Assembly: GCF_927798095.1 (NCBI RefSeq)
Contig: NZ_CAKMMF010000010.1
Coordinates: forward strand, 62,001-126,000
Source of the DNA: Paenibacillus plantiphilus
GTDB taxonomy: Bacteria; Bacillota; Bacilli; Paenibacillales; Paenibacillaceae
Direction of reading: 5' to 3'
Length of the DNA stretch: 64,000 bases
Positions 54,934 through 64,000 of this stretch are shown piece after piece (the stretch's first letter is position 1; every line of letters begins with the position of its first letter). The translations under genes and the position numbers were made by a program. The notes below the pieces were generated by a model, which had not been told where the DNA came from, searched no databases, and was given only the letters and a program-made list of their open reading frames with translations.

Positions 54934-55257
54934 TGATTGTTATATCTTGTCGATCCAGCGAAGGGACCGCGTCGTTCAATAAGCACCTACTCAGAGAGGG
55001 ATTCCATGGCTGCAAGAATCCTTGGCGTGTATGAACGAACAGACTTCCCGGAGGACAGTCGGTGAACACAAGTTGGCGAACTATGCCAGCCTATTATTAG
55101 CCGGTCTGCGTAGTCGGGCGTTAACCGATCAAGCGAAATTGGCGATGTTTCATGTCATCGGCCGTTTCGAAAGTGTGGGTGGTACCACGGTAGCTTAGCA
55201 AATGCGCAGCTCTCGTCCCTTGACCTTATTTGAGGTGGAGGACGGGAGCTTTTTTTG
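54934..55257 (+). ncRNA. T-box leader of hisS-aspS
   Basis: Riboswitch that reads uncharged tRNA. The T-box sequence GTGGGTGGTACCACGG is at 55175-55190. The competing terminator (AGCTCTCGTCC / GGACGGGAGCT plus seven Ts) is at 55208-55256. The Stem I distal part is AGAGAG, then GGATTC / GAATCC around the loop ATGGCTGCAA (about 54995-55017), with a lower stem TCGTTCA / TGAACGA. I could not fix the specifier: GAC at 55042-55044 (Asp) and CAC at 55067-55069 in GAACACA (His) both look possible. Both fit the genes downstream. Confidence 0.9.
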
Positions 55258-55293
55258 ATGTTTGAGAAGCTGATTTGAACAGGGGGCTTAGCT

Positions 55294-56574
55294 ATGGGAT
55301 TTCAGAAACTTCCAGGAACGCAGGATTTTCTGCCGGGATCGGTCGAACGCTGGCAGTTCGTGGAGAGCAAGGCGCGCGATATTTGCCGCAGGTTCAATTT
55401 TCGCGAAATTCGTACGCCGATTTTTGAATCGACTGAGTTGTACCAGCGCAGTGTCGGCGAGACGACCGACGTTGTAGAGAAAGAGATGTACACGTTCACG
55501 GATCGCGGCAATCGCAGTGTTACGCTCAGGCCGGAAGGCACGGCAGGCGTTGTTCGCTCTTTTGTTGAGAACAAGCTGTACGGCGAGCCCGAGCTGACGA
55601 AGCTGTATTATATCGGACCTATGTTCCGCTATGAACGCCAACAGGCAGGCCGCTACCGGCAGTTCCACCAGTTTGGTGTTGAAGCGCTCGGCGCAGTTGA
55701 TCCTGCACTCGATGCGGAAGTGATTGCGCTTGGCTACACCTTCTACACGGAGGTTGGCCTCAAGGGTGTCAGTGTTGAGATTAATTCTGTAGGCACTCCG
55801 GCTGTGCGCGCAGCTTTTCGCGACCGGCTGCTGGAGTTCCTTGAGCCCAAGCGCGAGCTGCTGTGCAAGGACTGCCAGTCCCGTATTGACCGCAACCCGC
55901 TCAGGGTGCTGGACTGCAAGGTCGATCAGGCGCATTTCGAAGGCGCTCCTTCTATCCTCGATAGTCTGGATGAGGAATGCCGGTCGCATTTCAAAGCGCT
56001 CAAGGGTCATCTGATGGATATGAATATCCCGTTCACGATTAATCCGCGGCTTGTGCGTGGTCTTGATTATTACACGCACACAGCCTTCGAATTCAAAGCG
56101 GAGGGCATCGGCGCCATTGATACCATCGGCGGAGGCGGTCGCTACAACGGTCTTGTAGCGGATATCGGCGGCCCTGATCAGCCAGGTGTCGGACTGGGGC
56201 TTGGATTGGAGCGGACAGTTATACTGCTTGAAAAGCAAGGCGTTGAGCTCGACAGCCTGAATGGAGTCGATGTCTATCTTGTTGCGCTTGGGGAAGCGGC
56301 AGATCGTGAGGTTACGAGGCTGCTGCATAGTTTGCGGCTGCGCGGCATCGCTGCTGAGCGAGACTATCAAGGACGCAAGATGAAGGCGCAGATGAAGTCG
56401 GCGGATCGGCTGCAGGTCCGATTTACTGCCATTCTTGGCGATGATGAGCTCCAACGGGGCGAGATTTCTCTTAAACAGATGTCCACAGGGGAGCAGCGGG
56501 TCGTACCGCTTCATGAGCTGGCGGATGTAATTATTAAGGCTTCTATTACGAATATTAATAACGAAGGAGTGTAA
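55294..56574 (+). CDS. hisS: Histidyl-tRNA synthetase
   Basis: Class II synthetase charging tRNA-His. Motif 2 is FRYERQQAGRYRQFHQFGVE, the histidine-specific boxes are LVRGLDYYTHTAFEF and GGGGRYNGL, motif 3 is GLGLGLERTVILL, and an anticodon-binding domain covers about 325-420. 426 residues. It lies 37 bp after the T-box terminator and 0-6 bp before aspS. Confidence 0.98.
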   Translation: MGFQKLPGTQDFLPGSVERWQFVESKARDICRRFNFREIRTPIFESTELYQRSVGETTDVVEKEMYTFTDRGNRSVTLRPEGTAGVVRSFVENKLYGEPELTKLYYIGPMFRYERQQAGRYRQFHQFGVEALGAVDPALDAEVIALGYTFYTEVGLKGVSVEINSVGTPAVRAAFRDRLLEFLEPKRELLCKDCQSRIDRNPLRVLDCKVDQAHFEGAPSILDSLDEECRSHFKALKGHLMDMNIPFTINPRLVRGLDYYTHTAFEFKAEGIGAIDTIGGGGRYNGLVADIGGPDQPGVGLGLGLERTVILLEKQGVELDSLNGVDVYLVALGEAADREVTRLLHSLRLRGIAAERDYQGRKMKAQMKSADRLQVRFTAILGDDELQRGEISLKQMSTGEQRVVPLHELADVIIKASITNINNEGV

Positions 56575-56580
56575 TTGATT

Positions 56581-58380
56581 ATGATGTTGAAAACTCATTC
56601 TTGCGGCCAGCTCTCTAAAGCGGAAGTCGGCCAAACAGTTACTTTGAACGGCTGGGTACAGCGCCGCCGCGATCTTGGAGGCGTATTGTTTATCGATCTT
56701 CGCGATCGTACAGGCATTGTGCAAATTGTGTTCAACCCTGATTTCTCCGGCGATGCGCTTGCAATTGCTGATCGTGCCCGCAACGAGTTTGTCCTTGCTG
56801 TCAAAGGCCAAGTGGTAGAGCGCGATGCGGAGACGGTCAATACTAATATTGCAACTGGCGAGATCGAAATTCGCGTAACTGAAATTGAAATTATGAATGC
56901 GGCCAAAACTCCGCCGTTCCCGATTGAGGATGGCGTAGAGGTTGATGAGTCGATTCGTCTGAAATATCGTTATCTGGATCTTCGTCGTCCGGAAATGCAG
57001 AAGACGCTGCTCCTTCGTTCCAAATCGGCAAAGATTTTCCGCGATTTCCTCGACGGTGAAGGCTTTATTGATGTAGAGACGCCGATTCTGACCAAAAGCT
57101 CGCCGGAAGGCGCACGTGATTATTTGGTGCCAAGCCGTGTTCATCAGGGCGAATTTTTCGCGCTGCCGCAATCGCCGCAAATTTTCAAGCAATTGCTCAT
57201 GGTTAGCGGTGTTGAACGCTATTATCAAATCGCCCGCTGCTTCCGTGATGAGGATCTGCGTGCTGACCGCCAGCCGGAATTTACACAAGTCGATATCGAG
57301 ACCTCTTTCTTGTCGCAGGACCAATTGCTTGATTTAATGGAGCAGCTTGCTGTGAAGTTGTTCAAGGAAACTGTTGGTGCGGATCTTCCGGTTCCATTCC
57401 AACGGATCACGTATGCGGATGCGATGAACAAATATGGGTCGGATAAGCCAGACCTGCGCTTCGGACTAGAGATGGAGGATATTACCGATATCGTCTCAAG
57501 CAGCGATGTGAAGGTGTTCGCTTCTGTTGCAGCGGGCGGCGGCGTTGTCAAGGCGCTCAATGCGAAAGGCTGTGCGAGCTGGAGCCGCAAGGAGCTTGAC
57601 GACCTGCAGCCGTTCGCGGCGCGTTATGGCGGCAAAGGCCTCGCATGGGTAACCGTGAAGGAAGGCGAATGGCGCGGTCCGATCGTGAAGTTCTTCAAGC
57701 CGGAAGAGATTGCTGCGCTTACGGAGCGTCTTGCTGTAGAAGAGGGCGACCTGCTGCTGTTCTCTGCGGATAAGAAGAAAGTAGTTGCTGATGTGCTTGG
57801 CAACCTGCGTCTGAAGATCGGCAAGGATCTTGGACTGATCAACGAGTCTGAATTCAAATTCGCTTGGGTCGTTGATTTCCCGCTGCTGGGCTGGGATGAA
57901 GAGGCCAAGCGTTATGTGGCCGAGCATCATCCGTTCACTCGTCCGCATGACGAGGATGTTCATTTATTCGATACGGACCCGGGACAAATTCGCGCGCAAG
58001 CTTATGATCTCGTACTGAACGGCTATGAGGTTGGCGGCGGCTCCATGCGTATCTACAAGCGTGAGGTTCAGGAGCAAATGTTCAAAGCGCTGGGCTTCTC
58101 CCAAGAATTAGCGTATGAGAAGTTCGGCTACCTGATGGATGCGTTTGAATATGGCACTCCGCCGCATGGCGGCATTGCGTTTGGCTTCGACCGTCTAGTC
58201 ATGCTGCTGGCAGGCCGAACAAACCTGCGTGAGACGATTGCATTCCCTAAGACTGCGAGTGCTACAGACCTGCTGTGCGACGCGCCGTCGGAAGTCGAGC
58301 TGTCACAGCTGCAACAGCTGCATATCCGCACCGTTCCAAAGCCTGTCAAACAGCCTGAGACGACGGGTGCTCAGAATTAA
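56581..58380 (+). CDS. aspS: Aspartyl-tRNA synthetase
   Basis: Class IIb synthetase. The N-terminal OB fold ([23 protein letters not shown]) binds the anticodon. Motif 2 is [19 protein letters not shown], the bacterial insertion domain covers about 280-420, and motif 3 is [18 protein letters not shown]. 599 residues. ATG at 56581 is 11 nt from AAGGAG; TTG at 56575, adjoining the hisS stop, is possible. hisS-aspS form one T-box-controlled operon. Confidence 0.98.
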   Translation: MMLKTHSCGQLSKAEVGQTVTLNGWVQRRRDLGGVLFIDLRDRTGIVQIVFNPDFSGDALAIADRARNEFVLAVKGQVVERDAETVNTNIATGEIEIRVTEIEIMNAAKTPPFPIEDGVEVDESIRLKYRYLDLRRPEMQKTLLLRSKSAKIFRDFLDGEGFIDVETPILTKSSPEGARDYLVPSRVHQGEFFALPQSPQIFKQLLMVSGVERYYQIARCFRDEDLRADRQPEFTQVDIETSFLSQDQLLDLMEQLAVKLFKETVGADLPVPFQRITYADAMNKYGSDKPDLRFGLEMEDITDIVSSSDVKVFASVAAGGGVVKALNAKGCASWSRKELDDLQPFAARYGGKGLAWVTVKEGEWRGPIVKFFKPEEIAALTERLAVEEGDLLLFSADKKKVVADVLGNLRLKIGKDLGLINESEFKFAWVVDFPLLGWDEEAKRYVAEHHPFTRPHDEDVHLFDTDPGQIRAQAYDLVLNGYEVGGGSMRIYKREVQEQMFKALGFSQELAYEKFGYLMDAFEYGTPPHGGIAFGFDRLVMLLAGRTNLRETIAFPKTASATDLLCDAPSEVELSQLQQLHIRTVPKPVKQPETTGAQN

Positions 58381-58443
58381 TCCGGCCATTGAGAATGCGG
58401 GGTCCCATCCCCGCTCTCTTGACCAAAGGGGGCTTTAATCGTT

Positions 58444-59196
58444 ATGCTGCATCAATTCTCACGAACGGAGCTGTCGATCGGGCCGGAAGGACTCCAGATT
58501 ATGAAGGGCAGCACAGTTGCTGTGCTTGGCATTGGAGGCGTTGGCGGCATCGCAGCAGAGGCGCTTGCCAGGACTGGCATTGGCCGCATCATCCTGATTG
58601 ATAAAGACGTTGTTGATATTACAAATATTAACCGGCAGATTCATGCGCTGACAACGACAGTGGGTCAGCCGAAGGCAGATCTGATGCGAGATCGGATTAA
58701 GCTGATCAATCCGGATTGTGATGTTATATCGCTGCGGATGTTCTACACCGAGGAAACGTATGAGAAGCTGTTCGAATATCCGCTGGATTATGTCGTAGAT
58801 GCTTCGGACACGATTTCGTATAAAATCCATCTGATCAAGCAATGTTTGGAGCGCAAGATTCCGATTATCTCCAGCATGGGCGCTGCGAACAAGATGGACC
58901 CGACCAGGTTTCAGGTAGCTGATATTTCGAAGACCTCTATGGACCCAATCGCCCGTGTTGTGCGACAGAAGCTGCGCAAGGAGGGGATCAAGAAGGGCGT
59001 AAAGGTTGTATTCTCCACAGAGGAACCGCAGAAACCGCGCGCCGATGTTACTCAGCGGATTGTGCCAGAGCATGCCCCGGAAATTCGCAAAGCGCAGCAG
59101 CCACCGGCGAGCAATGCATTTGTGCCGCCAGTGGCAGGGCTTATTATGGTAAGTGTAGTCGTTAAGGACTTGCTCGCTTCAGGAGGACAAGAATAA
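58444..59196 (+). CDS. tcdA: tRNA threonylcarbamoyladenosine dehydratase TcdA-like
   Basis: E1/ThiF-fold enzyme that cyclises t6A37 to ct6A. The ATP-binding GIGGVGGIAAEALARTGIGRIILIDKDVVDITNINRQ is at residues about 26-64, the ISSMGAANKMDPTRF segment follows, and PRADVTQRI, specific to the TcdA/YgdL group, is present. 250 residues. AAAGGGGG precedes the ATG. In B. subtilis yrvM also follows aspS. A GC hairpin (GCGGGG / CCCCGC) lies in the short gap before it. Confidence 0.93.
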   Translation: MLHQFSRTELSIGPEGLQIMKGSTVAVLGIGGVGGIAAEALARTGIGRIILIDKDVVDITNINRQIHALTTTVGQPKADLMRDRIKLINPDCDVISLRMFYTEETYEKLFEYPLDYVVDASDTISYKIHLIKQCLERKIPIISSMGAANKMDPTRFQVADISKTSMDPIARVVRQKLRKEGIKKGVKVVFSTEEPQKPRADVTQRIVPEHAPEIRKAQQPPASNAFVPPVAGLIMVSVVVKDLLASGGQE

Positions 59197-59861
59197 TGAA
59201 CATTGAATTAATGAAGAAGCTAAAGCTGTCTCATGGCACGACTGCGCTCGTTCTGCAGCCCCCGAATCAGGAGTATGTGGAGGAGCTGGAGTTAGGCGAA
59301 GAAGTGACTGTGTACGACAAGAGCAAGGCGGGAACATATGATTTCGTCCAGTTGTTTGCCAAGGATATAGCTGATCTTGAAGAGCACGCGCCCGAAGCGC
59401 TGGAAGCGGTAAAGCGGGACGGTCTATTATGGATTTGTTACCCGAAGGGAACCTCGAAGCAGAAGAGCGATCTGAACCGCGACCGAGGCTGGAAATCAAT
59501 CAATGAGAAGGGCTGGGAAGGGATTGCGCTCATCTCCATTGACGATACGTGGTCGGCAATGAGACTGCGGCCGCGGGATTTCATCAAGAGCAGTCCGCGT
59601 TCAAGCCGTACGACATCTTCTGGCAGAACGGGCAATGCGGCTTCTTCGCAGCAAGCTCTCGTCGTTCCGGAGGATCTGGCTGCTGCTTTCGCCAAATCAC
59701 CGGAAGCGGAGACATTCTTCACTGCGCTTGCGCCTTCTCATCGGAAGGAATATATTAGCTGGATCAATGATTCCAAGAAGGAAGAGACACGTGCCAACCG
59801 CGTGGCGGGCACGATTGAGAAGCTGCAGCAGCAGCTCAAGCGTCCTTCGGACAAGTCTTAA
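59196..59861 (+). CDS. YdeI/OmpD-associated-like protein with DUF3052-like N-terminus
   Basis: A 221-residue two-part protein. The N-terminal part (about 1-125) resembles DUF3052 (LLWICYPKGTSKQKSDLNRDRGW). The C-terminal part (about 150-215) is the YdeI/OmpD-associated tail (FFTALAPSHRKEYISWINDSKKEETRANRVAGTI). A Ser/Thr-rich linker joins them. The function is unknown; YdeI-type proteins have been linked to resistance to antimicrobial peptides. It starts on the last base of the tcdA stop with AGGAGGA upstream, so it is co-transcribed. Confidence 0.75.
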   Translation: MNIELMKKLKLSHGTTALVLQPPNQEYVEELELGEEVTVYDKSKAGTYDFVQLFAKDIADLEEHAPEALEAVKRDGLLWICYPKGTSKQKSDLNRDRGWKSINEKGWEGIALISIDDTWSAMRLRPRDFIKSSPRSSRTTSSGRTGNAASSQQALVVPEDLAAAFAKSPEAETFFTALAPSHRKEYISWINDSKKEETRANRVAGTIEKLQQQLKRPSDKS

Positions 59862-59929
59862 TGATGAATATACAGTAGCTCTAGGGCTGTTCCGAAATTA
59901 GTGTTTGCCAGCTAATGCGGTACAGTCCT

Positions 59930-59960
59930 TTGTCTTTTGATATACCCGCTATGTTATGAT
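59930..59960 (+). promoter_or_regulatory. Promoter of rarA
   Basis: Extended -10 TGTTATGAT ending at 59960, with TTGTCT at 59930-59935 (19-bp spacer). Confidence 0.5.
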
Positions 59961-60000
59961 TACGGTATTAAATTAATCGAATAATTAGGTGATTATCGTT

Positions 60001-61254
60001 ATGGACTTATTTACTTACAATCAATCCAATGAACATCAACCGCTTGCAGAACGTATGCGGCCACGGACATTAAGCGAATTTTTTGGTCAAGAGCATTTGG
60101 TTGGCGAACACAAAGTGCTGCGCCGATTGATCGAGCAGGATAAAGTGGCCTCCATGATTTTACAGGGACCGCCTTCATCGGGTAAAACAACGCTGGCAAC
60201 GATTATTAGCCATATAACGAAAGCCTGTTTTGAGAAGCTGAACGGTGTGTCCATGAGCATCGCTGAGCTACGCGCGGTCGTTCAACGAGCCAAGGACAAT
60301 CTGAGCCTGTACCAGCAGCGTACCATCTTGTTCCTAGATGAGATTCATGCGTTGAAAAGCAATGTGCAGGAAGCGCTGCTCCCTATAGTGGAGGATGGAA
60401 CGATAACACTTATAGGCGCCACTACAGAGAGCGTAGCGCATGATATTATCCCGCCGCTTGTTTCCCGCTGCCGCGTGTACCGCTTGGAGGCTTTGGGAAA
60501 TGAGGATTTGGAGGGGATTATTCGTTCCGCTCTCAAGGACCCTGAACGTGGGCTTGGCGGGGAATACGAAATAACTGAAGAAGCGCTGGCGTATCTTGCT
60601 GACGTTTCCAACGGGGATGTTCGCAACGCCCTGATTGCTTTGGAAACTGCCGCTTACTCCATTTACAATACGAAGACCATTGATTTGAAGACCATTCAAG
60701 AGGCGTACGAATCGCGGATCAATGCCATTACGACTACCGATTTCTACGACCTTACTTCTGCTTTTATCAAATCAATGCGCGGCTCCCAGACCGATGCAGC
60801 TATCTATTGGCTTGCCCGTCTTCTGGATAGCGGCGTAGACCCTATGTATATTGTAAGGCGCATTGTGGTCCATTCCACAGAAGATGTGGGGATGGCGAAC
60901 CCGCATGCGCTGCAAGTGGCAATGGCTGCGAAGCAAGCGGTAGAGTTTCTGGGAATGCCTGAAGGTCGTATTCCCCTTGCGGAGGCAGTAGTCTATATTT
61001 GCGAGAGTCCGAAATCGAACAGCGCCTACAAGGCGATAGGAAGGGCAATAGACGCTGTCAAAAGCCTTCGGAATTTCCCTGTGCCTGAGAACATACGCGA
61101 TGGCTCCAAAAGCTATATAAACCCTATTGACAATCCGCGAAGCCGCATGCAGTATCTTCCCCCTGAGGTGGAGGGCTTCAAGTTCTACGAGCCTCAGAAC
61201 TCTGGCACAGAGAGTAAAATTTTCGCAAAGCATGTGGAACGGAAAAATAGATAA
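60001..61254 (+). CDS. rarA: AAA+ replication-associated recombination protein RarA
   Basis: Clamp-loader-like ATPase (MgsA/Mgs1/WRNIP1 family) acting at stalled forks. Walker A GPPSSGKTT (a PSS variant of the usual PGTG loop, near residue 56), Walker B LFLDEIHAL, sensor 1 IGATTESVAHDIIPPLVSRCRVY, then the tetramerisation domain (GSQTDAAIYWLARLLDSGVDPMYIVRRIVVHSTEDVG) and C-terminal RLN-type region. ATG at 60001 has TTAGGTGAT about 8 nt upstream. 417 residues. B. subtilis yrvN lies in the same neighbourhood. Confidence 0.93.
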   Translation: MDLFTYNQSNEHQPLAERMRPRTLSEFFGQEHLVGEHKVLRRLIEQDKVASMILQGPPSSGKTTLATIISHITKACFEKLNGVSMSIAELRAVVQRAKDNLSLYQQRTILFLDEIHALKSNVQEALLPIVEDGTITLIGATTESVAHDIIPPLVSRCRVYRLEALGNEDLEGIIRSALKDPERGLGGEYEITEEALAYLADVSNGDVRNALIALETAAYSIYNTKTIDLKTIQEAYESRINAITTTDFYDLTSAFIKSMRGSQTDAAIYWLARLLDSGVDPMYIVRRIVVHSTEDVGMANPHALQVAMAAKQAVEFLGMPEGRIPLAEAVVYICESPKSNSAYKAIGRAIDAVKSLRNFPVPENIRDGSKSYINPIDNPRSRMQYLPPEVEGFKFYEPQNSGTESKIFAKHVERKNR

Positions 61255-61500
61255 AAGCATATATCTTGCAATAAGCGATTTGGTGTGAATCGAAATGAGG
61301 CAGAAAATGAGCATAACGGCCAGAATGCACATAAACGCAAGCAGAACCAAGAAAATGGCGCATAATGCCCAACCTATGCCTCATAAACATTACTATTGAC
61401 CGTAAAATGGCGATCCAGAGCGATTGAACAATTTGACGTAACGGTTCGCTTCGACTACTCTTATATAAAGATCATTTATAATTCTCATGTCCAGAAGGAG

Positions 61501-61560
61501 GTGCTCCTGTCGCTGTTGATAGCTGTTCTCATGCAGCAACGGTTGACAGGGAATCGTTGA
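61501..61560 (+). CDS. Possible upstream leader ORF (19 codons)
   Basis: A short hydrophobic frame (VLLSLLIAVLMQQ...) next to a near-perfect AAGGAGGTG at 61495-61503. Its TGA stop overlaps the TTG start of the next gene (TTGA). The GTG at 61501 overlaps the ribosome binding site, so CTG at 61507 would be the spaced start, which is unusual. Otherwise the 302-bp gap after rarA shows no gene. Confidence 0.25.
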   Translation: MLLSLLIAVLMQQRLTGNR

Positions 61561-62903
61561 GTAGTGACCCGTTACCCTTATTTTTGAATGGTATTCTGAT
61601 TTTATTTCTAGTATTATTGAACGGCTTTTTCGTCGCAGCAGAATTTGCTATGGTGAAAGCAAGAAGCAGTCGAATCGACACGATGGCATTAGATGGTAAC
61701 CGAAGAGCGCGGTTTGCTTCCTTATTAACGAATAATTTGGATGCCTATTTATCCGCTTGTCAGCTGGGTATTACACTTTCCTCTCTTGGTCTTGGATGGA
61801 TCGGGGAGCCCGCTATCGCCAAGGCGATAGAGCCTGTGCTGCTTAATTTCGGCTTTAATGAAGTTGCTATCCATACGATCGCATTCATCATTGCTTTCTC
61901 GATCATCACGGTTCTTCATATTGTTCTTGGAGAGCTGGCGCCGAAAACAATTGCAATCCGCAAAGCCGAGAAGGTTACATTGTGGACCGCATTGCCGCTC
62001 ATCGTTTTCTACAAAATCATGTATCCATTTATCTGGTTACTTAATGGCACTGCAAACTGGATGTTGACACGAATTGGGATCGAACCGGCTAATGAACATG
62101 AGTCGGCGCATACGGAGGAAGAAATTCGAATCCTCATGAAGGAAAGTCACAAGTCTGGCCTGATTGATAATACGGAATTGACGCTTGTGGATAATATATT
62201 TGATTTTGCCGAAACCCATGCCAGAGAGATTATGATTCCGCGCACGGAGATGGTTTGTCTCTATGCAAATTTAACCTTTGAAGAGAATCAAGCGATTACG
62301 CTCAAAGAGATGCATACCCGCTATCCGGTTTGTGACGGCGATAAGGATAACATTATCGGTTTCGTCCATATCAAGGATATGCTGAAGGTTACAGCGCAAG
62401 GACTGCATGATATTCGTCCGATGACACGAACGATTACGACTGTTCCTGAATCGATGCAGATTAGTACGCTGCTCAAGCTGATGCAGAAGAAGAAGACGCA
62501 AATCGCCATTCTGATTGATGAATACGGCGGAACGTCGGGACTGGTTACCTTGGAAGATATTATGGAGGAGATCGTCGGCGAGATTCAGGATGAATTCGAC
62601 GAGGAGCGCGCTGATATCGAGCGTAAGGATGATGGCTCTCATTCCGTTAATGGACTTATGCTAATTGAAGAAGTGAACAGCTATTTCGGGCTTGATATCT
62701 CAAGTGATGATTATGATACGATCGGCGGCTGGCTCTATGCTCAGATTGAAATTCCGCCATCCCGTGATCAAAAGGTTTATCATCCGGACGGCTATGATTT
62801 CATAATAGAAGAAACCGATCATCTGCGGATATCCCGTATTCTAATTCGAAAGCTTGACAACAACGAGAATCTGGAAGCAGAGATTCAAGCCGAAACGGGC
62901 TAA
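61557..62903 (+). CDS. CNNM/CBS-domain (HlyC/CorC-type) membrane protein
   Basis: Haemolysin-family transporter-like protein, 448 residues. The CNNM (DUF21) membrane domain covers about 1-200 (LNGFFVAAEFAMVKARSSRID; LGWIGEPAIAKAIEP; HIVLGELAPKTIAI). A CBS pair covers about 215-340 (MIPRTEMVCLYANL; IDEYGGTSGLVTLEDIMEEIVGEI), and a C-terminal CorC_HlyC domain starts near 355. Relatives move or sense Mg2+/Co2+. The start is TTG at 61557, 5 nt after ACAGGGA; no ATG or GTG occurs further upstream in the frame, though a stronger ribosome binding site lies 54 bp upstream. Confidence 0.88.
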   Translation: MSSDPLPLFLNGILILFLVLLNGFFVAAEFAMVKARSSRIDTMALDGNRRARFASLLTNNLDAYLSACQLGITLSSLGLGWIGEPAIAKAIEPVLLNFGFNEVAIHTIAFIIAFSIITVLHIVLGELAPKTIAIRKAEKVTLWTALPLIVFYKIMYPFIWLLNGTANWMLTRIGIEPANEHESAHTEEEIRILMKESHKSGLIDNTELTLVDNIFDFAETHAREIMIPRTEMVCLYANLTFEENQAITLKEMHTRYPVCDGDKDNIIGFVHIKDMLKVTAQGLHDIRPMTRTITTVPESMQISTLLKLMQKKKTQIAILIDEYGGTSGLVTLEDIMEEIVGEIQDEFDEERADIERKDDGSHSVNGLMLIEEVNSYFGLDISSDDYDTIGGWLYAQIEIPPSRDQKVYHPDGYDFIIEETDHLRISRILIRKLDNNENLEAEIQAETG

Positions 62904-62909
62904 ACGATA

Positions 62910-62957
62910 AAAAAGAGCTGTTCCCGTCATCTGGAATGACATCGGGACAGCTCTTTT
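62910..62957. terminator. Bidirectional terminator between the CNNM/CBS gene and mnmA
   Basis: AAAAGAGCTGT-CCCG / CGGGACAGCTCTTTT with a one-base bulge; A-rich on one side and T-rich on the other, between converging genes. Confidence 0.9.
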
Positions 62958-62986
62958 GCTATTTCTCGGTTGATTTGGGGAGAGGC

Positions 62987-64000
<1,014 letters not shown>

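Noticed and set aside
55288-57324. A 678-codon open frame antisense to hisS and aspS
   Set aside because: It has no ribosome binding site, no recognisable domain and a composition (Arg, Ala, Asn, Ile rich) typical of the complementary strand of well-biased genes. hisS and aspS are certain.
59941-59988. TTGATA close to TATGAT before rarA as a standard promoter
   Set aside because: The spacing is only 12 bp; the extended -10 with a more distant -35 is preferred.

Overview
This 64 kb window is a chromosomal segment of an endospore-forming, low-GC Gram-positive bacterium. It is most likely a Paenibacillus or close relative in the Paenibacillaceae. The evidence is gene order and content. The order murC, SpoIIB-like, maf, radC, mreBCD, minCD, rodA, spoIVFA/FB, rplU-prp-rpmA, spo0B, obg, pheB, hom-thrB-pheA, safA, bofC, ruvCAB, queA-tgt-yajC, spoVB, comN, secDF, recJ, apt, relA, dtd, hisS-aspS, tcdA, rarA, mnmA follows the known Bacillus subtilis backbone. 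The insertions are ones I know from Paenibacillus: DUF4321, RNase G, a SpoIID/LytB protein, TIGR04086 and DUF421. Ribosome binding sites are strong AGGAGG types, TTG and GTG starts are common, and intrinsic terminators are frequent. I saw no rRNA or tRNA genes and no intact insertion sequence.

Layout. 1-11.6 kb: end of murC, then a cell-shape, division and sporulation block (SpoIIB-like SPOR protein, maf, radC, mreBCD, minCD, rodA, spoIVFA/FB). 11.6-15.2 kb: RNase G, followed by an opposite-strand module with a three-repeat DUF2642-like protein, an ArsB-type transporter and a small membrane protein behind a dyad. 15.3-22.5 kb: L21 leader, rplU-prp-rpmA, spo0B, obg, and a promoter-driven operon pheB-hom-thrB-pheA. 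22.8-34.1 kb: a repeat-rich SafA-type coat morphogen, bofC, a P-loop kinase, ruvCAB, a DUF393 protein, a SpoIID/LytB protein, queA, tgt and yajC.

34.2-36.2 kb is the accessory part. It is AT-rich and holds a decayed serine-recombinase fragment, an unknown membrane protein, the 3' remnant of another gene, and an 11-repeat type I-C-like CRISPR array with its leader. No cas gene is present anywhere in the window. 36.4-45.6 kb: PAP2, TIGR04086, an ArsB/NhaD-type permease, DUF421, spoVB, comN, secD, secF and a cation-diffusion-facilitator homologue with altered metal residues. 45.7-52.5 kb: recJ-apt, an AT-rich lipoprotein, relA and dtd. 52.5-55.3 kb: a 1 kb gene-poor stretch with 117-bp tandem repeats and several inverted repeats, a secreted CBM21-like protein behind a perfect palindrome, and the T-box leader of hisS. 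55.3-64 kb: hisS-aspS, tcdA, a YdeI-like protein, rarA, a CNNM/CBS protein and the 3' part of mnmA.

How the genes work together. The mre, min and rodA genes control rod shape and septum placement. SpoIIB-like, SpoIVFA/FB, Spo0B, SafA, BofC, SpoIID-like and SpoVB act at successive sporulation stages; SpoIVFA/FB and BofC sit on opposite sides of the sigma-K checkpoint. Ribosomal, aminoacyl-tRNA, tRNA-modification (queA, tgt, tcdA, mnmA, dtd) and stringent-response (relA) genes form the translation group. ruvCAB, recJ, rarA and radC are the recombination and repair group, and yajC with secDF the export group. No wholly new multi-gene system stands out. The best leads are the cas-less CRISPR island, the structured repeat region at 52.9-53.8 kb, and the palindrome-controlled starch-binding-like protein.
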